Assembly (NCBI RefSeq): GCF_001399455.2
Contig: NZ_LLEI02000006.1
Location: 84,107-148,106 of the forward strand
Direction: 5' to 3'
Length of the DNA stretch: 64,000 nt
Source of the DNA: Vibrio bivalvicida
GTDB lineage: Bacteria > Pseudomonadota > Gammaproteobacteria > Enterobacterales > Vibrionaceae
Part shown: positions 7,883-16,851 of the stretch, in pieces
How the letters are laid out: each line of letters begins with the position of its first letter
How positions within the stretch are numbered: position 1 is the stretch's first letter
The notes under the pieces: generated by a model
What the model was told of the DNA's origin: nothing
The model's database searches: none
What the model saw: the letters and a program-made list of their open reading frames with translations, nothing else
Made by a program: the position numbers and the translations under genes

Positions 7883-8731
7883 ATGTCTACAGACTTTAAA
7901 CCTGCTGAATTCGTGCAAACTATGATTAACGTTGGCGAAGCAAAGACTAAAACGAGCGCTCGTGACCTGCTTCTTCGCGGTACAATGGCTGGTATCATCT
8001 TATCGCTTGCTGTGGTTGTTGCGATTACAACAATCGTACAAACCGGTGTAGGCGTTGTTGGTGCATTGGTTTTCCCAGTGGGCTTTGTCATCCTATCCGC
8101 CATGGGCTATGACCTAGTGACAGGTGTTTTTGGTCTTGCTCCTCTGGCAAAATTCGAAGGCCGTCCGGGTATCACATGGAACAGAGTATTCCGCTGCTGG
8201 GGTCTTGTTGGCCTTGGTAACCTTATTGGTTCACTGATTGTTGCGTATCTAGTGGCTATTTCTCTAACAGGTAACTTCTCACTTGAGTTGAACGCGGTTG
8301 CGAAGAAATTCATCGCTGTTTCAACCGCTCGTAGTGCAGGTTTTGAAGCGATGGGCATGGACGGATGGATCACCTGTTTCGTACGTGGCATCTTCTGTAA
8401 CCTAATGGTTTGTTTAGGTGTGATTGGTAACATGACGGCACGTACGGTTGCTGGTCGAGTAGCAATGATGTGGTTCCCAATCTTCATCTTCTTTGCACTT
8501 GTATTCGAGCACACAGTAGTAAACATGTTCCTATTCCCACTAGGTATGATTTTAGGTGCGGACTTTGGTATCGCGACTTGGTTGAACTTCAACCTTATCC
8601 CAACCATCCTAGGTAACATCGTTGGTGGTTTGATCATGACATGTATTCCGCTATACCTGACTCACGCGAAAACAGCCCCTTCTCTAAGCGATGAAGAAGA
8701 AGTTAATGCGAAACCAGTACTAGCGAAATAA
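7883..8731 (+). CDS. nirC: Formate/nitrite transporter family channel, probable NirC
   Basis: A 282-residue inner-membrane protein of the FNT family, pentameric channels moving formate, nitrite or hydrosulfide. Six membrane segments are visible, with the family patterns GxxxxxG in helix 2 (FPVGFVILSAMGYDLVTG) and CNxMVCLGVIGNMTART in the middle of the chain. It lies directly downstream of nirBD, which is why NirC rather than FocA is preferred. The ATG at 7883 follows AAGGAC; an upstream in-frame TTG at 7865 has no such support. It may be co-transcribed with nirBD through the repeat. Confidence 0.85.
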   Translation: MSTDFKPAEFVQTMINVGEAKTKTSARDLLLRGTMAGIILSLAVVVAITTIVQTGVGVVGALVFPVGFVILSAMGYDLVTGVFGLAPLAKFEGRPGITWNRVFRCWGLVGLGNLIGSLIVAYLVAISLTGNFSLELNAVAKKFIAVSTARSAGFEAMGMDGWITCFVRGIFCNLMVCLGVIGNMTARTVAGRVAMMWFPIFIFFALVFEHTVVNMFLFPLGMILGADFGIATWLNFNLIPTILGNIVGGLIMTCIPLYLTHAKTAPSLSDEEEVNAKPVLAK

Positions 8732-8739
8732 TGATTTAC

Positions 8740-8763
8740 AGCCCCACGTTGTCGCGTGGGGCT
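8740..8763 (+). terminator. Hairpin after nirC
   Basis: Stem GCCCCACG (8741-8748), six-base loop, CGTGGGGC (8755-8762). It is a very stable hairpin but lacks a following T-run, so it may be a weak terminator or an RNA-stabilising structure before cobA. Confidence 0.55.
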
Positions 8764-8870
8764 CCTAACCATCAAATACAGTCTTGATTTGAATATAAAA
8801 AGTAGTCATTCATTTTCGTAGTCGTTGAGTACTACTCTTTATATCCAAATTTAAGTTGATAGGCATAGCT

Positions 8871-9629
8871 ATGAGCATGACTCCCATCTCTCCATCAAAC
8901 CTTGGTTTTGTTTCATTAGTTGGTGCAGGGCCAGGCGACCCAGACCTACTAACCGTCAAAGGCTATCGAGTGATTCAACAAGCAGAAGTTGTGGTCTATG
9001 ACCGTCTGGTCTCCCCCGAGATTCTTGCGTTAGCCAATAACGATGCTGAGATGATTTATGTGGGAAAAAAGTTAGATTTTCACTGTGTTCCTCAAGACCA
9101 AATTAATCAGATTCTGGTTGAGAAAGCACAGCAAGGCAAAAAGGTTGTCCGTCTAAAAGGCGGAGACTCGTTTATATTTGGTCGTGGTGGAGAAGAGTTA
9201 GAAGAGCTTGCCGAACATGGCATTCGCTTTGAAGTGGTCCCTGGTATAACCGCAGCTGCTGGAGCGACGGCTTATGCGGGGATTCCATTGACGCATCGGG
9301 ACCACGCGCAAAGTGTTCAGTTCATTACGGGTCATGTGCAGAAAGATGGCCGTGAAATAGAATGGCACTCTTTAGCTCAGTCCAATAACACACTCGTGTT
9401 TTACATGGGCCTAAAGCAAAGCGGCTATATTACCGAAAAATTGCTAGAAACAGGCCTAGATTCGAATATGCCATGCGCCATTATTGAAAATGGCACCCGA
9501 TGTGAACAAAGGGTGTTTACAGGGGCGCTGAAAGAATTGCCAAACATGGCAAAAGAGGCGTTGAGCCCTGCGTTAATTGTTGTTGGAAGCGTGACATCAC
9601 TGCACAATAAATTGAAGTGGTTTCATTGA
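8871..9629 (+). CDS. cobA: Uroporphyrinogen-III C-methyltransferase (siroheme synthesis)
   Basis: The 252-residue enzyme transfers two methyl groups from S-adenosylmethionine to uroporphyrinogen III to give precorrin-2, the first step to siroheme, the NirB prosthetic group. Diagnostic SUMT motifs are present: [11 protein letters not shown] near the N-terminus, [11 protein letters not shown], the glycine-rich [13 protein letters not shown] and [21 protein letters not shown]. It stands alone, without the CysG oxidase/chelatase half. ATG 8871 is preferred over ATG 8877 and an upstream TTG. Its place after nirBDC fits cofactor supply for nitrite reductase. Confidence 0.93.
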   Translation: MSMTPISPSNLGFVSLVGAGPGDPDLLTVKGYRVIQQAEVVVYDRLVSPEILALANNDAEMIYVGKKLDFHCVPQDQINQILVEKAQQGKKVVRLKGGDSFIFGRGGEELEELAEHGIRFEVVPGITAAAGATAYAGIPLTHRDHAQSVQFITGHVQKDGREIEWHSLAQSNNTLVFYMGLKQSGYITEKLLETGLDSNMPCAIIENGTRCEQRVFTGALKELPNMAKEALSPALIVVGSVTSLHNKLKWFH

Positions 9630-9659
9630 ACACTATCCAACCCTGTTTGTTAACGAATT

Positions 9660-9697
9660 AGACCAGATATCATACTTGAAGTGATTCAGGTCTTTTT
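9660..9697 (+). terminator. Rho-independent terminator after cobA
   Basis: AGACC (9660-9664) pairs with GGTCT (9689-9693), and an inner ATCA/TGAT stem extends the hairpin. A run of five T follows. It closes the nitrite gene group. Confidence 0.65.
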
Positions 9698-9760
9698 GTT
9701 TTGGTGTATTTTTCGCGTTGTTCTGATACAGTCTCGGCGTCGAAATTAAGGTAATCAATC

Positions 9761-10237
9761 ATGGAAAAAATCGCGATTTTTGTCGATGTACAGAACATCT
9801 ATTACACCACTAGAGATAAGTATCGAGCGAATTTTGATTACAACCAGTTTTGGTACATCGCGACTGAGGGTCAGCAGTTGTTAGAAGCCAATGCCTATGC
9901 GATTGCCTCTCATGATCCTAAGCAGCGTCAATTTCACCATATCCTACGTGGTATCGGCTTTAACGTTAAGCTTAAACCTTATATTCAGCGACATGATGGT
10001 AGCTCAAAAGGGGATTGGGACGTAGGGATTGCCTTAGACGTCTATGAAGCGGCCTCAAAGGTTGATCGCGTCATACTTCTCTCCGGTGATGGAGATTTTG
10101 AGATGTTAGTCGACCGAATCCAAAAACGCTTTGATACTAGAGTCGATGTCTATGGTGTGCCTGGTTTGACCGCTCAGTCATTGATCGATGTTTGTGATAG
10201 ATTCATTCCGATTGAAAAGACACTATTGTTGAGGTAG
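9761..10237 (+). CDS. NYN-domain (LabA/DUF88) protein
   Basis: A 158-residue single-domain protein of the NYN family, PIN-like putative ribonucleases. The acidic residues that would bind metal are in place: D9 in IFVDVQN, D85/D87 and D93 in KGDWDVGIALD, and D110/D112 in LLSGDGDFEML. It is a complete domain with no extension. Neighbouring genes give no clue to the RNA target. Catalytic activity is inferred from the fold, not shown. Confidence 0.85.
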   Translation: MEKIAIFVDVQNIYYTTRDKYRANFDYNQFWYIATEGQQLLEANAYAIASHDPKQRQFHHILRGIGFNVKLKPYIQRHDGSSKGDWDVGIALDVYEAASKVDRVILLSGDGDFEMLVDRIQKRFDTRVDVYGVPGLTAQSLIDVCDRFIPIEKTLLLR

Positions 10238-10315
10238 GCAAATAAAACAATAAGCCAGACTTTCAACTCTTAATGTTATGATTCATTCGAAGTGTTTAAG
10301 TAATCAAGGAATTAC

Positions 10316-11215
10316 ATGTTTAATACTGCTGATGATATCACCATTTCGGTGTCTGAAGAGAAGATAAACATGCTAGATGAGCTGCTGAATAACATTGATG
10401 CTGAGATGGCGATCTCTATGTCGTGTGCCCGGCGTGCTCAAGGTATGTCTATTGCTGAACTACAGCAACGTCTAGAAGGTCTGAATGCTTCAACATTAAG
10501 ACGTTACATGCAGCAGAGCTATCGATCGATGCGCCCAATCCATGTCGTTGCTGCCCTGTCATGGATAATGATGGTTCCAATGACGAGCTTTTACCATGCA
10601 GTTAAGCTACGAGAACATTATCGTGGAATGGATGACAAAGGGATAGAGGCTCTGTTTTGTATTGGTCGCTTACCAGAACAACAGTTTGAATTGTATTTGG
10701 ATCTCATTGCATCTTTGATGAGCTCAACGACAAGAAATGAATTTGAACGTTTTCGACGAGAAACCACAGCTCTTGTAGATCCTGAAATACGCTATGATGA
10801 TTTGTTTGCACCTAAAACTCTCGATATGAACGCTTTTGCGATTGACTATTATCGTTCGATCGCGATAACTGTGAAGCGTTTTCGCCGTACACACCAAATC
10901 TCCATTAATACGATGGCCCGAGTCCTAGGTCTGTCTGAGAAACAGTACATTCAGTTAGAAGATGTTTACAAAGTACGAGACTACTCTGTGGCAATAGGCT
11001 TTAGAGTCAAGCTAGGATTTAATCTGAGCTCACATGTTAACTTTACCTGCGAAATGCGACAGTTTCCGCAATTTCACCAATTGCGACAAATGCAGCATGT
11101 CCGAGACTCATTGATGATCGAGGCGTTAAGAAATTTAGATGGAGAGCGAAAAATTCGCGCGGTAGAAATACTGACTCCTTTATCGAAAATATACACCAGA
11201 AATGTGACTCATTAA
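10316..11215 (+). CDS. Conserved protein of unknown function, likely DNA-binding
   Basis: I do not recognise the family. The 299-residue product is soluble, with no signal peptide or membrane segment. Two stretches look like Xre/lambda-repressor-type helix-turn-helix units: about residues 35-80 (ARRAQGMSIAELQQRL then TLRRYMQQSYRSMRP) and about 185-235 (THQISINTMARVLGLSEKQY followed by a basic helix). Two such domains joined by a helical middle part would suit a dimeric or two-site regulator. It has its own upstream spacing of 78 bases and no partner gene. Confidence 0.6.
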   Translation: MFNTADDITISVSEEKINMLDELLNNIDAEMAISMSCARRAQGMSIAELQQRLEGLNASTLRRYMQQSYRSMRPIHVVAALSWIMMVPMTSFYHAVKLREHYRGMDDKGIEALFCIGRLPEQQFELYLDLIASLMSSTTRNEFERFRRETTALVDPEIRYDDLFAPKTLDMNAFAIDYYRSIAITVKRFRRTHQISINTMARVLGLSEKQYIQLEDVYKVRDYSVAIGFRVKLGFNLSSHVNFTCEMRQFPQFHQLRQMQHVRDSLMIEALRNLDGERKIRAVEILTPLSKIYTRNVTH

Positions 11216-11521
11216 CGCGGAGTGAAAATTGGCAAATCAGTTTGTACACTCTCTTGATCTTTATTTTGGGTATTAATATTCTTATTTTGACTCTCATCGC
11301 ATCAGGCTTTCGTTTTCTTTTAACTCATGCTTTATTAGGTAATTATCAGCGACCTAAATTTTAAGCTTTGTAATTGAGCCAGTTTTATACGAGACCTAGC
11401 AATTGCGATTGAAACAATAAATACAGGGTTATCTTGAACGAGCCGTTTTGGATTTTCACATCAGTAGTGTGGAAGGAGCTGTTCGGGAGGGATCCAGCGT
11501 AGTGTTATGGCTAGGAATATA
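11216..11521. other. Intergenic region, no feature recognised
   Basis: About 305 AT-rich bases between the putative regulator and the small gene at 11522. I see no gene or clear site. The last 50 bases carry AAGGAG and GGGAGG runs that look like ribosome-binding sites but have no good start next to them. Confidence 0.4.
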
Positions 11522-11725
11522 ATGAACAACAATAGGTTAGAACAACATTTGGCAGATGCAGATCAGCCAGTTAAAGATTTTATGGCTGAGCTGTTAGAGA
11601 CGCTTGGAAAGAAAGTGTCTGCTAATAAAGACCCGAAACTGGCGTTAAGTTACTTTGGGGCCCAGCTAGAAATTAAACTGGTTTCATTTGATGGTATGGT
11701 CGCTACCTCTAATCACAACGAATAA
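11522..11725 (+). CDS. Small conserved hypothetical protein
   Basis: A 67-residue soluble acidic protein. ATG 11522 follows TAGGA at a normal 6-base distance; an in-frame ATG 15 bases earlier is also possible. The N-terminal half is predicted helical (LEQHLADADQPVKDFMAELLETLGKK), while the C-terminal part (LALSYFGAQLEIKLVSFDGM) looks like strands. A terminator follows directly. The regular amino-acid composition and tidy start and stop signals support a real gene. Function unknown. Confidence 0.55.
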   Translation: MNNNRLEQHLADADQPVKDFMAELLETLGKKVSANKDPKLALSYFGAQLEIKLVSFDGMVATSNHNE

Positions 11726-11740
11726 ACACACTGAATATAA

Positions 11741-11776
11741 AAAAGCGCCACTTGTTATTACGAGTAGCGCTTTTTT
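11741..11776. terminator. Bidirectional rho-independent terminator
   Basis: AAAAGCGCcACT (11741-11752) pairs with AGTaGCGCTTTTTT (11763-11776). The A-run on one side and T-run on the other let it serve both the + strand gene ending at 11725 and the minus strand gene ending at 11793. Confidence 0.85.
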
Positions 11777-11792
11777 ATCTGAAAATCGGTAT

Positions 11793-11993
11793 TTATTGGT
11801 CTGAGGCAGTACTATCTAATTCTTCTACAGTAGCACTAGCTACATCGATTGCCTTTTGATTTTGCTCTTCCGCTTCTAACTTAGCTCGCTCTGCTTTCGA
11901 GATGTAGCGAGGCTTATTGCTTTTGTGCAACTTAGCATTGGTCTTTTTTTGTTTTGCTTTCAGGATCTGGTTGATCTTTTTCTTACGGTTCAT
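11793..11993 (-). CDS. DUF2986 family small basic protein
   Basis: A 66-residue protein with a very basic first half (MNRKKKINQILKAKQKK, then KPRYISKAERAKL) and an acidic tail. This is the pattern of DUF2986, a short family found in Vibrio and relatives. The start at MNRKKK (11993) is chosen because family members begin there; an in-frame ATG six codons earlier exists. The composition suggests RNA, ribosome or DNA binding, but nothing is established. Confidence 0.75.
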   Translation of the reverse strand: MNRKKKINQILKAKQKKTNAKLHKSNKPRYISKAERAKLEAEEQNQKAIDVASATVEELDSTASDQ

Positions 11994-12147
11994 GGTACTG
12001 CTCAGTAACAAACGGGAAGCGCATCCTAACAGAAAAGCCGCATGCTTGCACCGGACAAAAAGCCCAGTAACTCCCCTTGAGTTGCAGAAATTGGAAGTAG
12101 GATGAGATAGAATCGATGATATGTAGTCATACCATACTTTAATTTAT

Positions 12148-12870
12148 ATGCAAAATTCTGTGAATCAGACTCTATTTATTGTCGAAGATGACGCTAAGCT
12201 TCGTCAGATGCTGTGCGAGTATTTTCTTTCCCAAGATTTCGATGTCACAACTTTTGAAGAGGGTGAAAACGCAATCAATGCTATCGTAGAAAAGCAACCT
12301 GATATTGTTCTGCTTGATCTAATGCTACCTGGAATTGACGGTCTGACAATTTGTAGACAGATCCGACCAAACTACTCGGGTAAAGTGCTGATGCTGACAG
12401 CAAGTGATGATGATTTTGATCATGTAGCGGCGCTCGAAATTGGTGCAGATGATTTTGTGACTAAGCCAATCAAACCCCGGGTTTTATTAGCTCGAATGCG
12501 AATGCTGCTAAGAAGAGGCGGTTCGAACACACCGTCATCAGTTCAGGCGCCCAATTCGAAGGTGCTGGAATTTGATCAATTGAAGTTGAATGATGCACGA
12601 AAGGTTTGCGAATTGGCAGGTAAGGTGATCTCTATGTCTGATAGCGAATTTGATTTGCTTTGGGCTCTGGCATGTTCTCCTGACGAAGTGTTATCTCGTG
12701 ACCAACTTACTAAGACGCTAAGAGGCATTGAATATGATGGCCTTGATAGAACCGTTGACAACAAGATTGTAAGCCTACGTAAGAAGCTTGGCGATACATC
12801 CACAACACCAAAACGCATCATCACCGTTAGAGGGAAAGGGTACCTATTTGTCCCTGATACCTGGCAATAG
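12148..12870 (+). CDS. OmpR/RstA-type response regulator
   Basis: A 240-residue transcription factor with a receiver domain (D14-D15, phospho-acceptor D57 in LLDLMLPGIDG, T and K in the usual places) and a C-terminal OmpR-type winged helix (about 140-238, ending RTVRGKGYLF-like). The next gene, 21 bases downstream, is its histidine kinase. The pair most resembles RstA/RstB in layout, but the similarity is not strong enough for me to name it. The VirK-family gene further downstream hints at an envelope-stress role. Confidence 0.9.
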   Translation: MQNSVNQTLFIVEDDAKLRQMLCEYFLSQDFDVTTFEEGENAINAIVEKQPDIVLLDLMLPGIDGLTICRQIRPNYSGKVLMLTASDDDFDHVAALEIGADDFVTKPIKPRVLLARMRMLLRRGGSNTPSSVQAPNSKVLEFDQLKLNDARKVCELAGKVISMSDSEFDLLWALACSPDEVLSRDQLTKTLRGIEYDGLDRTVDNKIVSLRKKLGDTSTTPKRIITVRGKGYLFVPDTWQ

Positions 12871-12891
12871 TAATTAATCTAAAGAGGGTGT

Positions 12892-14175
12892 ATGCGCCGA
12901 ATTTACTTGGAATCGTCTGTTGGCCTACTAATCTGGTTTATGGTAAGCATTTTTAGCATAGATTATGTGATATATCAGCTGAATACCGACTATGACAATG
13001 TTCTTCAAGAGCGAAAAGGGGAAGCCTTTCAAAGGTTAATCCTTAGTATTTACGAGAATCAGGGAAAGGAAAACACTCTAGATACACTCGAGCGTTATGT
13101 AGAGACAACTGCGGAAAAATTGATCGTATTTAAGGCGGACGAAGTACCTGAAGAAGTAGCAAACTACTTCGACAGTGATTCTAAGGTTAATGTGTTCTTT
13201 GATGTAGAGCGTTCTTTCTGGTTTAAGCTGGCCGAACCTGACGTTGTTTTTCATATCATGCCCGACTCAGAAACGGAGCTAAGGCGTGCCATTGAAATTG
13301 ATGACATTACATCCTTCGGGTTTATTCTTGCGGGCTTTTTTGTTTATTCCCTGTGTTTTATTTGGTTTTTAGGTCGTCGCGTGAGGCTATTGGAGGACGC
13401 AACCGTCAAGTTTGCTAAAGGGGATTTTAATGTTCGAGCTCCACTTCAGAGCGGAAAAGCTTTGGGCTCTTTGAATCGTAGCTTTAATTATATGGCGGAC
13501 AAAATATCTAATTTAATCACCGGTAACCGCTTTTTAACCAATGCCGTTGCGCATGATTTAAGGACCCCAATATTCAGAATTCAATGGCAAGCTGAAATGT
13601 TGCAAGATCAAGAGATGTCTCAAGCGCAGCATGACAAAATTGCAAGCATTATTGAAGACACTGAAGAAATGGAGCGAATGGTCGATGAGCTACTTTATTT
13701 TGCAAAAATGGAGCGCCCTGAGACTCAGCTCAACATAGAACAGCTTAATCTAATCGGTTTTTTATCCGAAGTGGTTCAACGTATACCAAACAGCCGCAAT
13801 ATCAATATTGGCGTTAACATTGAAAAAAATGTAGAGCTTAGCGCTGACCGTTCACTGTTAAAGCGTGGAATAGTCAACTTACTTTCAAATGCGATCAAAT
13901 ATGCTGAAAGCGAAGTTTATTTAACTGTGATAGAAAGTGAGCAACAGGTTGTGATTAAAGTAGAAGATGACGGTAGAGGAGTGCCTCCTGAGCATTGGCC
14001 GTCAATCTTTCAGCCGTTTTATAGTGTGGATGCGTCCAGAAATAAAGAAAGCAGTGGATTTGGTCTTGGTTTAGCAATTGTGGAGCTGATTGTTAAAAGA
14101 CACCAAGGCAGGATTGAAGTTGGGCAAAGCGCGCTAGGTGGTGCGCAATTCACCCTGACATTCCCTAAATTGTAA
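12892..14175 (+). CDS. RstB-like sensor histidine kinase
   Basis: A 427-residue inner-membrane kinase: first membrane span about 8-28, a short periplasmic domain (about 30-140), second span about 142-163, a HAMP-like linker, then the dimerisation/phosphoacceptor helix with H221 in AVAHDLRTP. The ATP-binding domain keeps its N box (NLLSNAIKYA), G1 (VEDDGRGVP) and G2 (GFGLGLAIV). The short periplasmic domain shows no known ligand fold. It is in one operon with the regulator gene upstream. Confidence 0.92.
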   Translation: MRRIYLESSVGLLIWFMVSIFSIDYVIYQLNTDYDNVLQERKGEAFQRLILSIYENQGKENTLDTLERYVETTAEKLIVFKADEVPEEVANYFDSDSKVNVFFDVERSFWFKLAEPDVVFHIMPDSETELRRAIEIDDITSFGFILAGFFVYSLCFIWFLGRRVRLLEDATVKFAKGDFNVRAPLQSGKALGSLNRSFNYMADKISNLITGNRFLTNAVAHDLRTPIFRIQWQAEMLQDQEMSQAQHDKIASIIEDTEEMERMVDELLYFAKMERPETQLNIEQLNLIGFLSEVVQRIPNSRNINIGVNIEKNVELSADRSLLKRGIVNLLSNAIKYAESEVYLTVIESEQQVVIKVEDDGRGVPPEHWPSIFQPFYSVDASRNKESSGFGLGLAIVELIVKRHQGRIEVGQSALGGAQFTLTFPKL

Positions 14176-14326
14176 TCGAGGCTGACATAAGCGTGACAAA
14201 GTAGCGACAAAGTAGATCTACATCTCATTTTTATGGTTTTGTACACTGTGCACTAACGCTTGCCTAATCATTTATTAGGCAATGACTTTATGAGCAAAGT
14301 CCCATACAGAAAGCCGAGAATTCTAT

Positions 14327-15232
14327 ATGTCAGCCAACTACCTTAATTTTGTTTTGTCGCTTCCCAAGGTCGCCGAAACTGTTTACCCAGATATTCGCGG
14401 GTTTAAAAAGTTACGATATAATGCGCGTTTTTGCCTATGGTCAATGCTTAAGCCGGGAGTCCTAAAACAGATGCAGGAACTCTTTGCACAACCTGATCTC
14501 AAGAAAATCACCGAGGTCAATCCTCGATTGCTGGAAAAACCATTGAAGCCATACGTGTGTTTGAAGTGGCGCCCTGAGCAGCGAGCAAAGAAAATTTATG
14601 AGCATTTTAACTCTTTGTACGAAATGTACGGTCGTGGCTTCTTAGATTTCTATTCAAATGATGGCTGGTTACTCGCTGATATTTTAGACTGCAGATTGTT
14701 ATTGTGTGCCGGGCCTGAAAGAGAAGGCTCGCTGGCACTTAAACTCATCGATGAGCAAAACCGAGACTTGTTTACCTTGGCATTTAATCTCTCAAGTACT
14801 CCGAATAGAGAGATCCATATTGGTGCGCTACAGGGGCCGGGGGATTATATCACGGAACGTGGTGAGATCATCAAAGCTTTGACTCGTGGTATGCATGGTT
14901 TGCGTCCAAAAGCTCTAATGGTAGAAGTGCTGTTGATGCTTGCTCGAGAGTGGCAGGTTGAGAAGATATTCGGCATAAGCAATAAGGGGCATATCTATCA
15001 AGCACTTAGATATACGGGTTCGAAACGCTCAAGTGTCACTTTCAACTATGCGGAACTATGGACTGAATATGGTGCGGAGCAGGTGTCTAAATATATTTAT
15101 CAGATACCTATGCAACCACCGCGCAAAGATCCAAGCACACTTAAGAAAACCAAACGACGTTTATATACTAAGCGCTATGCTTGGCTTGATGAGATTCAAG
15201 ACATTATGACGAAGCGCCTAAGCGAACTGTAG
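14327..15232 (+). CDS. VirK/YbjX (DUF535) family protein
   Basis: A 301-residue cytoplasmic protein of the DUF535 family. The hallmark centre is visible (FTLAFNLS, IHIGALQGP, then LTRGMHGLRPKALMVEVL). Relatives VirK and YbjX are PhoP-regulated in enteric bacteria and are linked to resistance to antimicrobial peptides and outer-membrane integrity; the biochemical activity is unknown. It sits 151 bases after the RstAB-like pair, with its own leader and a terminator after it, so it could be a target of that system rather than part of its operon. Confidence 0.85.
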   Translation: MSANYLNFVLSLPKVAETVYPDIRGFKKLRYNARFCLWSMLKPGVLKQMQELFAQPDLKKITEVNPRLLEKPLKPYVCLKWRPEQRAKKIYEHFNSLYEMYGRGFLDFYSNDGWLLADILDCRLLLCAGPEREGSLALKLIDEQNRDLFTLAFNLSSTPNREIHIGALQGPGDYITERGEIIKALTRGMHGLRPKALMVEVLLMLAREWQVEKIFGISNKGHIYQALRYTGSKRSSVTFNYAELWTEYGAEQVSKYIYQIPMQPPRKDPSTLKKTKRRLYTKRYAWLDEIQDIMTKRLSEL

Positions 15233-15267
15233 TCGCTGTACTAGATATATTTTATATATGACCGATA

Positions 15268-15292
15268 AAGCCTGATTGAAATCAGGCTTTTG
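15268..15292 (+). terminator. Rho-independent terminator after the DUF535 gene
   Basis: AAGCCTGAT pairs with ATCAGGCTT around a TGAA loop, followed by TTTT. Placed 35 bases after the stop at 15232. Confidence 0.85.
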
Positions 15293-15490
15293 TCTATCTG
15301 AAATTGTCACTACTCCATAAAATCACCCTGGCCCGAGCCGATATATCTTTAACAGCAGTACCGATACCGACCGCGTTGTCACCGATCGCTGAACTAACTA
15401 ACATTACAAATTTTTAATCTTGAGTTTAGAAAGGCTTTAGCTCCATTGGTTAATCTAGTTCCGAACTTAACCAACAGCAGGAATAAGATT

Positions 15491-16126
15491 ATGAAAAACC
15501 TCACTACACTTAGCATCTTGATTGGCAGCATGATTAGCTTTAGCGCTATGGCGAACTCAACGAATGACTCTAACAAGGCTAATCTTCTGCCTACTATGAG
15601 CGCAGAAAAAGCGCTTAGTCAGATTAAAAAGCTCAAGCCTGCTAGCTATGAATCTATCGAATTGATTGAACAAGAAGATGGTCGGTTTCTCTACGTTGCC
15701 ACTGCAAAACAACAAGCAGAACAAGACACCATTTTCTTTGATGCAACAAGTGGTAAAGACGTTACGCTATCGATTAAAAAAGTTAACTTTTCACTTCAAG
15801 AAGTCCTTGCACAAGTTGGCAAGACGCACCAAGGGCTCATTGTCTCTGCGCATTCGGATTTAGTGCCAGAACTGGGAACCATCTACGTGGTGGAGATCAA
15901 AGAGAGTTACGATGAGCCACTTTCAACCTTGTTAGTGATAGATGCCAAAACATTGAAAGTGATCGATTCTGAGAAGGTCGACAGAGTAGAAGAGTTAATC
16001 GAAGAGTATGAACAAATGGAATTCGCTTCGGGTATGGTTAAAGATAATCTATACGGAAATGCGTATTCTATTAGTGATGACAATGACTTAGAATTAGTGG
16101 AAGTTGGTCCACAACCGAAGCCATGA
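15491..16126 (+). CDS. Periplasmic protein, PepSY-like, linked to a two-component system
   Basis: A 211-residue exported protein: signal peptide MKNLTTLSILIGSMISFSAMA, then an acidic chain. Two repeated stretches (about 35-85 and 95-150, each with a helix followed by Y-V-x-x-K/T strands such as GRFLYVATAK and GTIYVVEIKES) resemble PepSY-type modules, but I am not certain of the family. ATG 15491 has AGGAATAAG before it; an upstream in-frame start would spoil the signal peptide. It lies 38 bases before a response-regulator gene, so it may feed the signal of the adjacent kinase. Confidence 0.6.
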   Translation: MKNLTTLSILIGSMISFSAMANSTNDSNKANLLPTMSAEKALSQIKKLKPASYESIELIEQEDGRFLYVATAKQQAEQDTIFFDATSGKDVTLSIKKVNFSLQEVLAQVGKTHQGLIVSAHSDLVPELGTIYVVEIKESYDEPLSTLLVIDAKTLKVIDSEKVDRVEELIEEYEQMEFASGMVKDNLYGNAYSISDDNDLELVEVGPQPKP

Positions 16127-16164
16127 AATCGAAGCAATTGGGCTAGTCGCTTGGGGTTTGAGTT

Positions 16165-16851
16165 ATGAAAATTTTATTAGTGGAAGACAACGTAGAACAA
16201 TCGCGTTTTCTGAGTCATAGCTTAGAGCAGTCCGGGCACCAGACTGATCGAGCCGAGAACGGAAAATTGGGTTTGATTTGTGCTCTGCATAATGACTACG
16301 ACGTTATTATTTGTGACCGTATGATGCCTGAAATGGATGGTCTTCAGATGATTCAGGCGTTGAGAGCAGGTGGTAACCAAACTCCTGTATTGGTGCTCAG
16401 CGCATTGGATAGCGTTGAGGAGCGTGTTAGAGGACTAAGAAGTGGGGGAGACGACTACTTAGTTAAACCTTACGCTTATACCGAGTTGCTGGCGAGAATA
16501 GAAGTGCTGGCAAGAAGACCAAGTGAATCGCAATCTCATGCAAATAACACCGAGTTAAAGCTAGATTCTCTATCGTTAGATACATATACCCGAAAGGCAA
16601 AACGGGGAGAGGTAGATGTAGTACTCAACACTCGTGAATATCAAATTTTACTCTACTTGATGGAAAATCAAGGGCGGATAGTGACTCGTACTATGTTGCT
16701 AGAGAAAGTTTGGAATCATCATTTTGATCCGCAAACCAATGTCATTGATGTCCATATTAGTCGACTACGAAAGAAGATTGATCTCGAAGATTGCAAGCCG
16801 CTATTGTATACCGTTAGAGGGGCCGGCTACGTTATGGAGGAGCGATCGTGA
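16165..16851 (+). CDS. OmpR-family response regulator (QseB/PmrA type)
   Basis: A 228-residue regulator: receiver domain with E7-D8, phospho-acceptor D51 (VIICDRMMPEMDG), and K in DDYLVKPY; then an OmpR-type winged helix (about 125-225) ending VRGAGYVME. It overlaps the kinase gene by 4 bases (GTGA). The short receiver-to-wing linker is typical of the QseB/PmrA/PhoP group. The regulon is unknown; the upstream periplasmic gene and the kinase are its likely operon partners. Confidence 0.92.
   Translation: MKILLVEDNVEQSRFLSHSLEQSGHQTDRAENGKLGLICALHNDYDVIICDRMMPEMDGLQMIQALRAGGNQTPVLVLSALDSVEERVRGLRSGGDDYLVKPYAYTELLARIEVLARRPSESQSHANNTELKLDSLSLDTYTRKAKRGEVDVVLNTREYQILLYLMENQGRIVTRTMLLEKVWNHHFDPQTNVIDVHISRLRKKIDLEDCKPLLYTVRGAGYVMEERS

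Noticed and set aside
8107..8637. 176-codon open frame antisense to nirC
   Set aside because: It mirrors the strong codon bias of nirC, has no ribosome-binding site and a composition unlike a natural protein. Similar antisense frames at 24120-24512 and 33461-33859 were rejected for the same reason.
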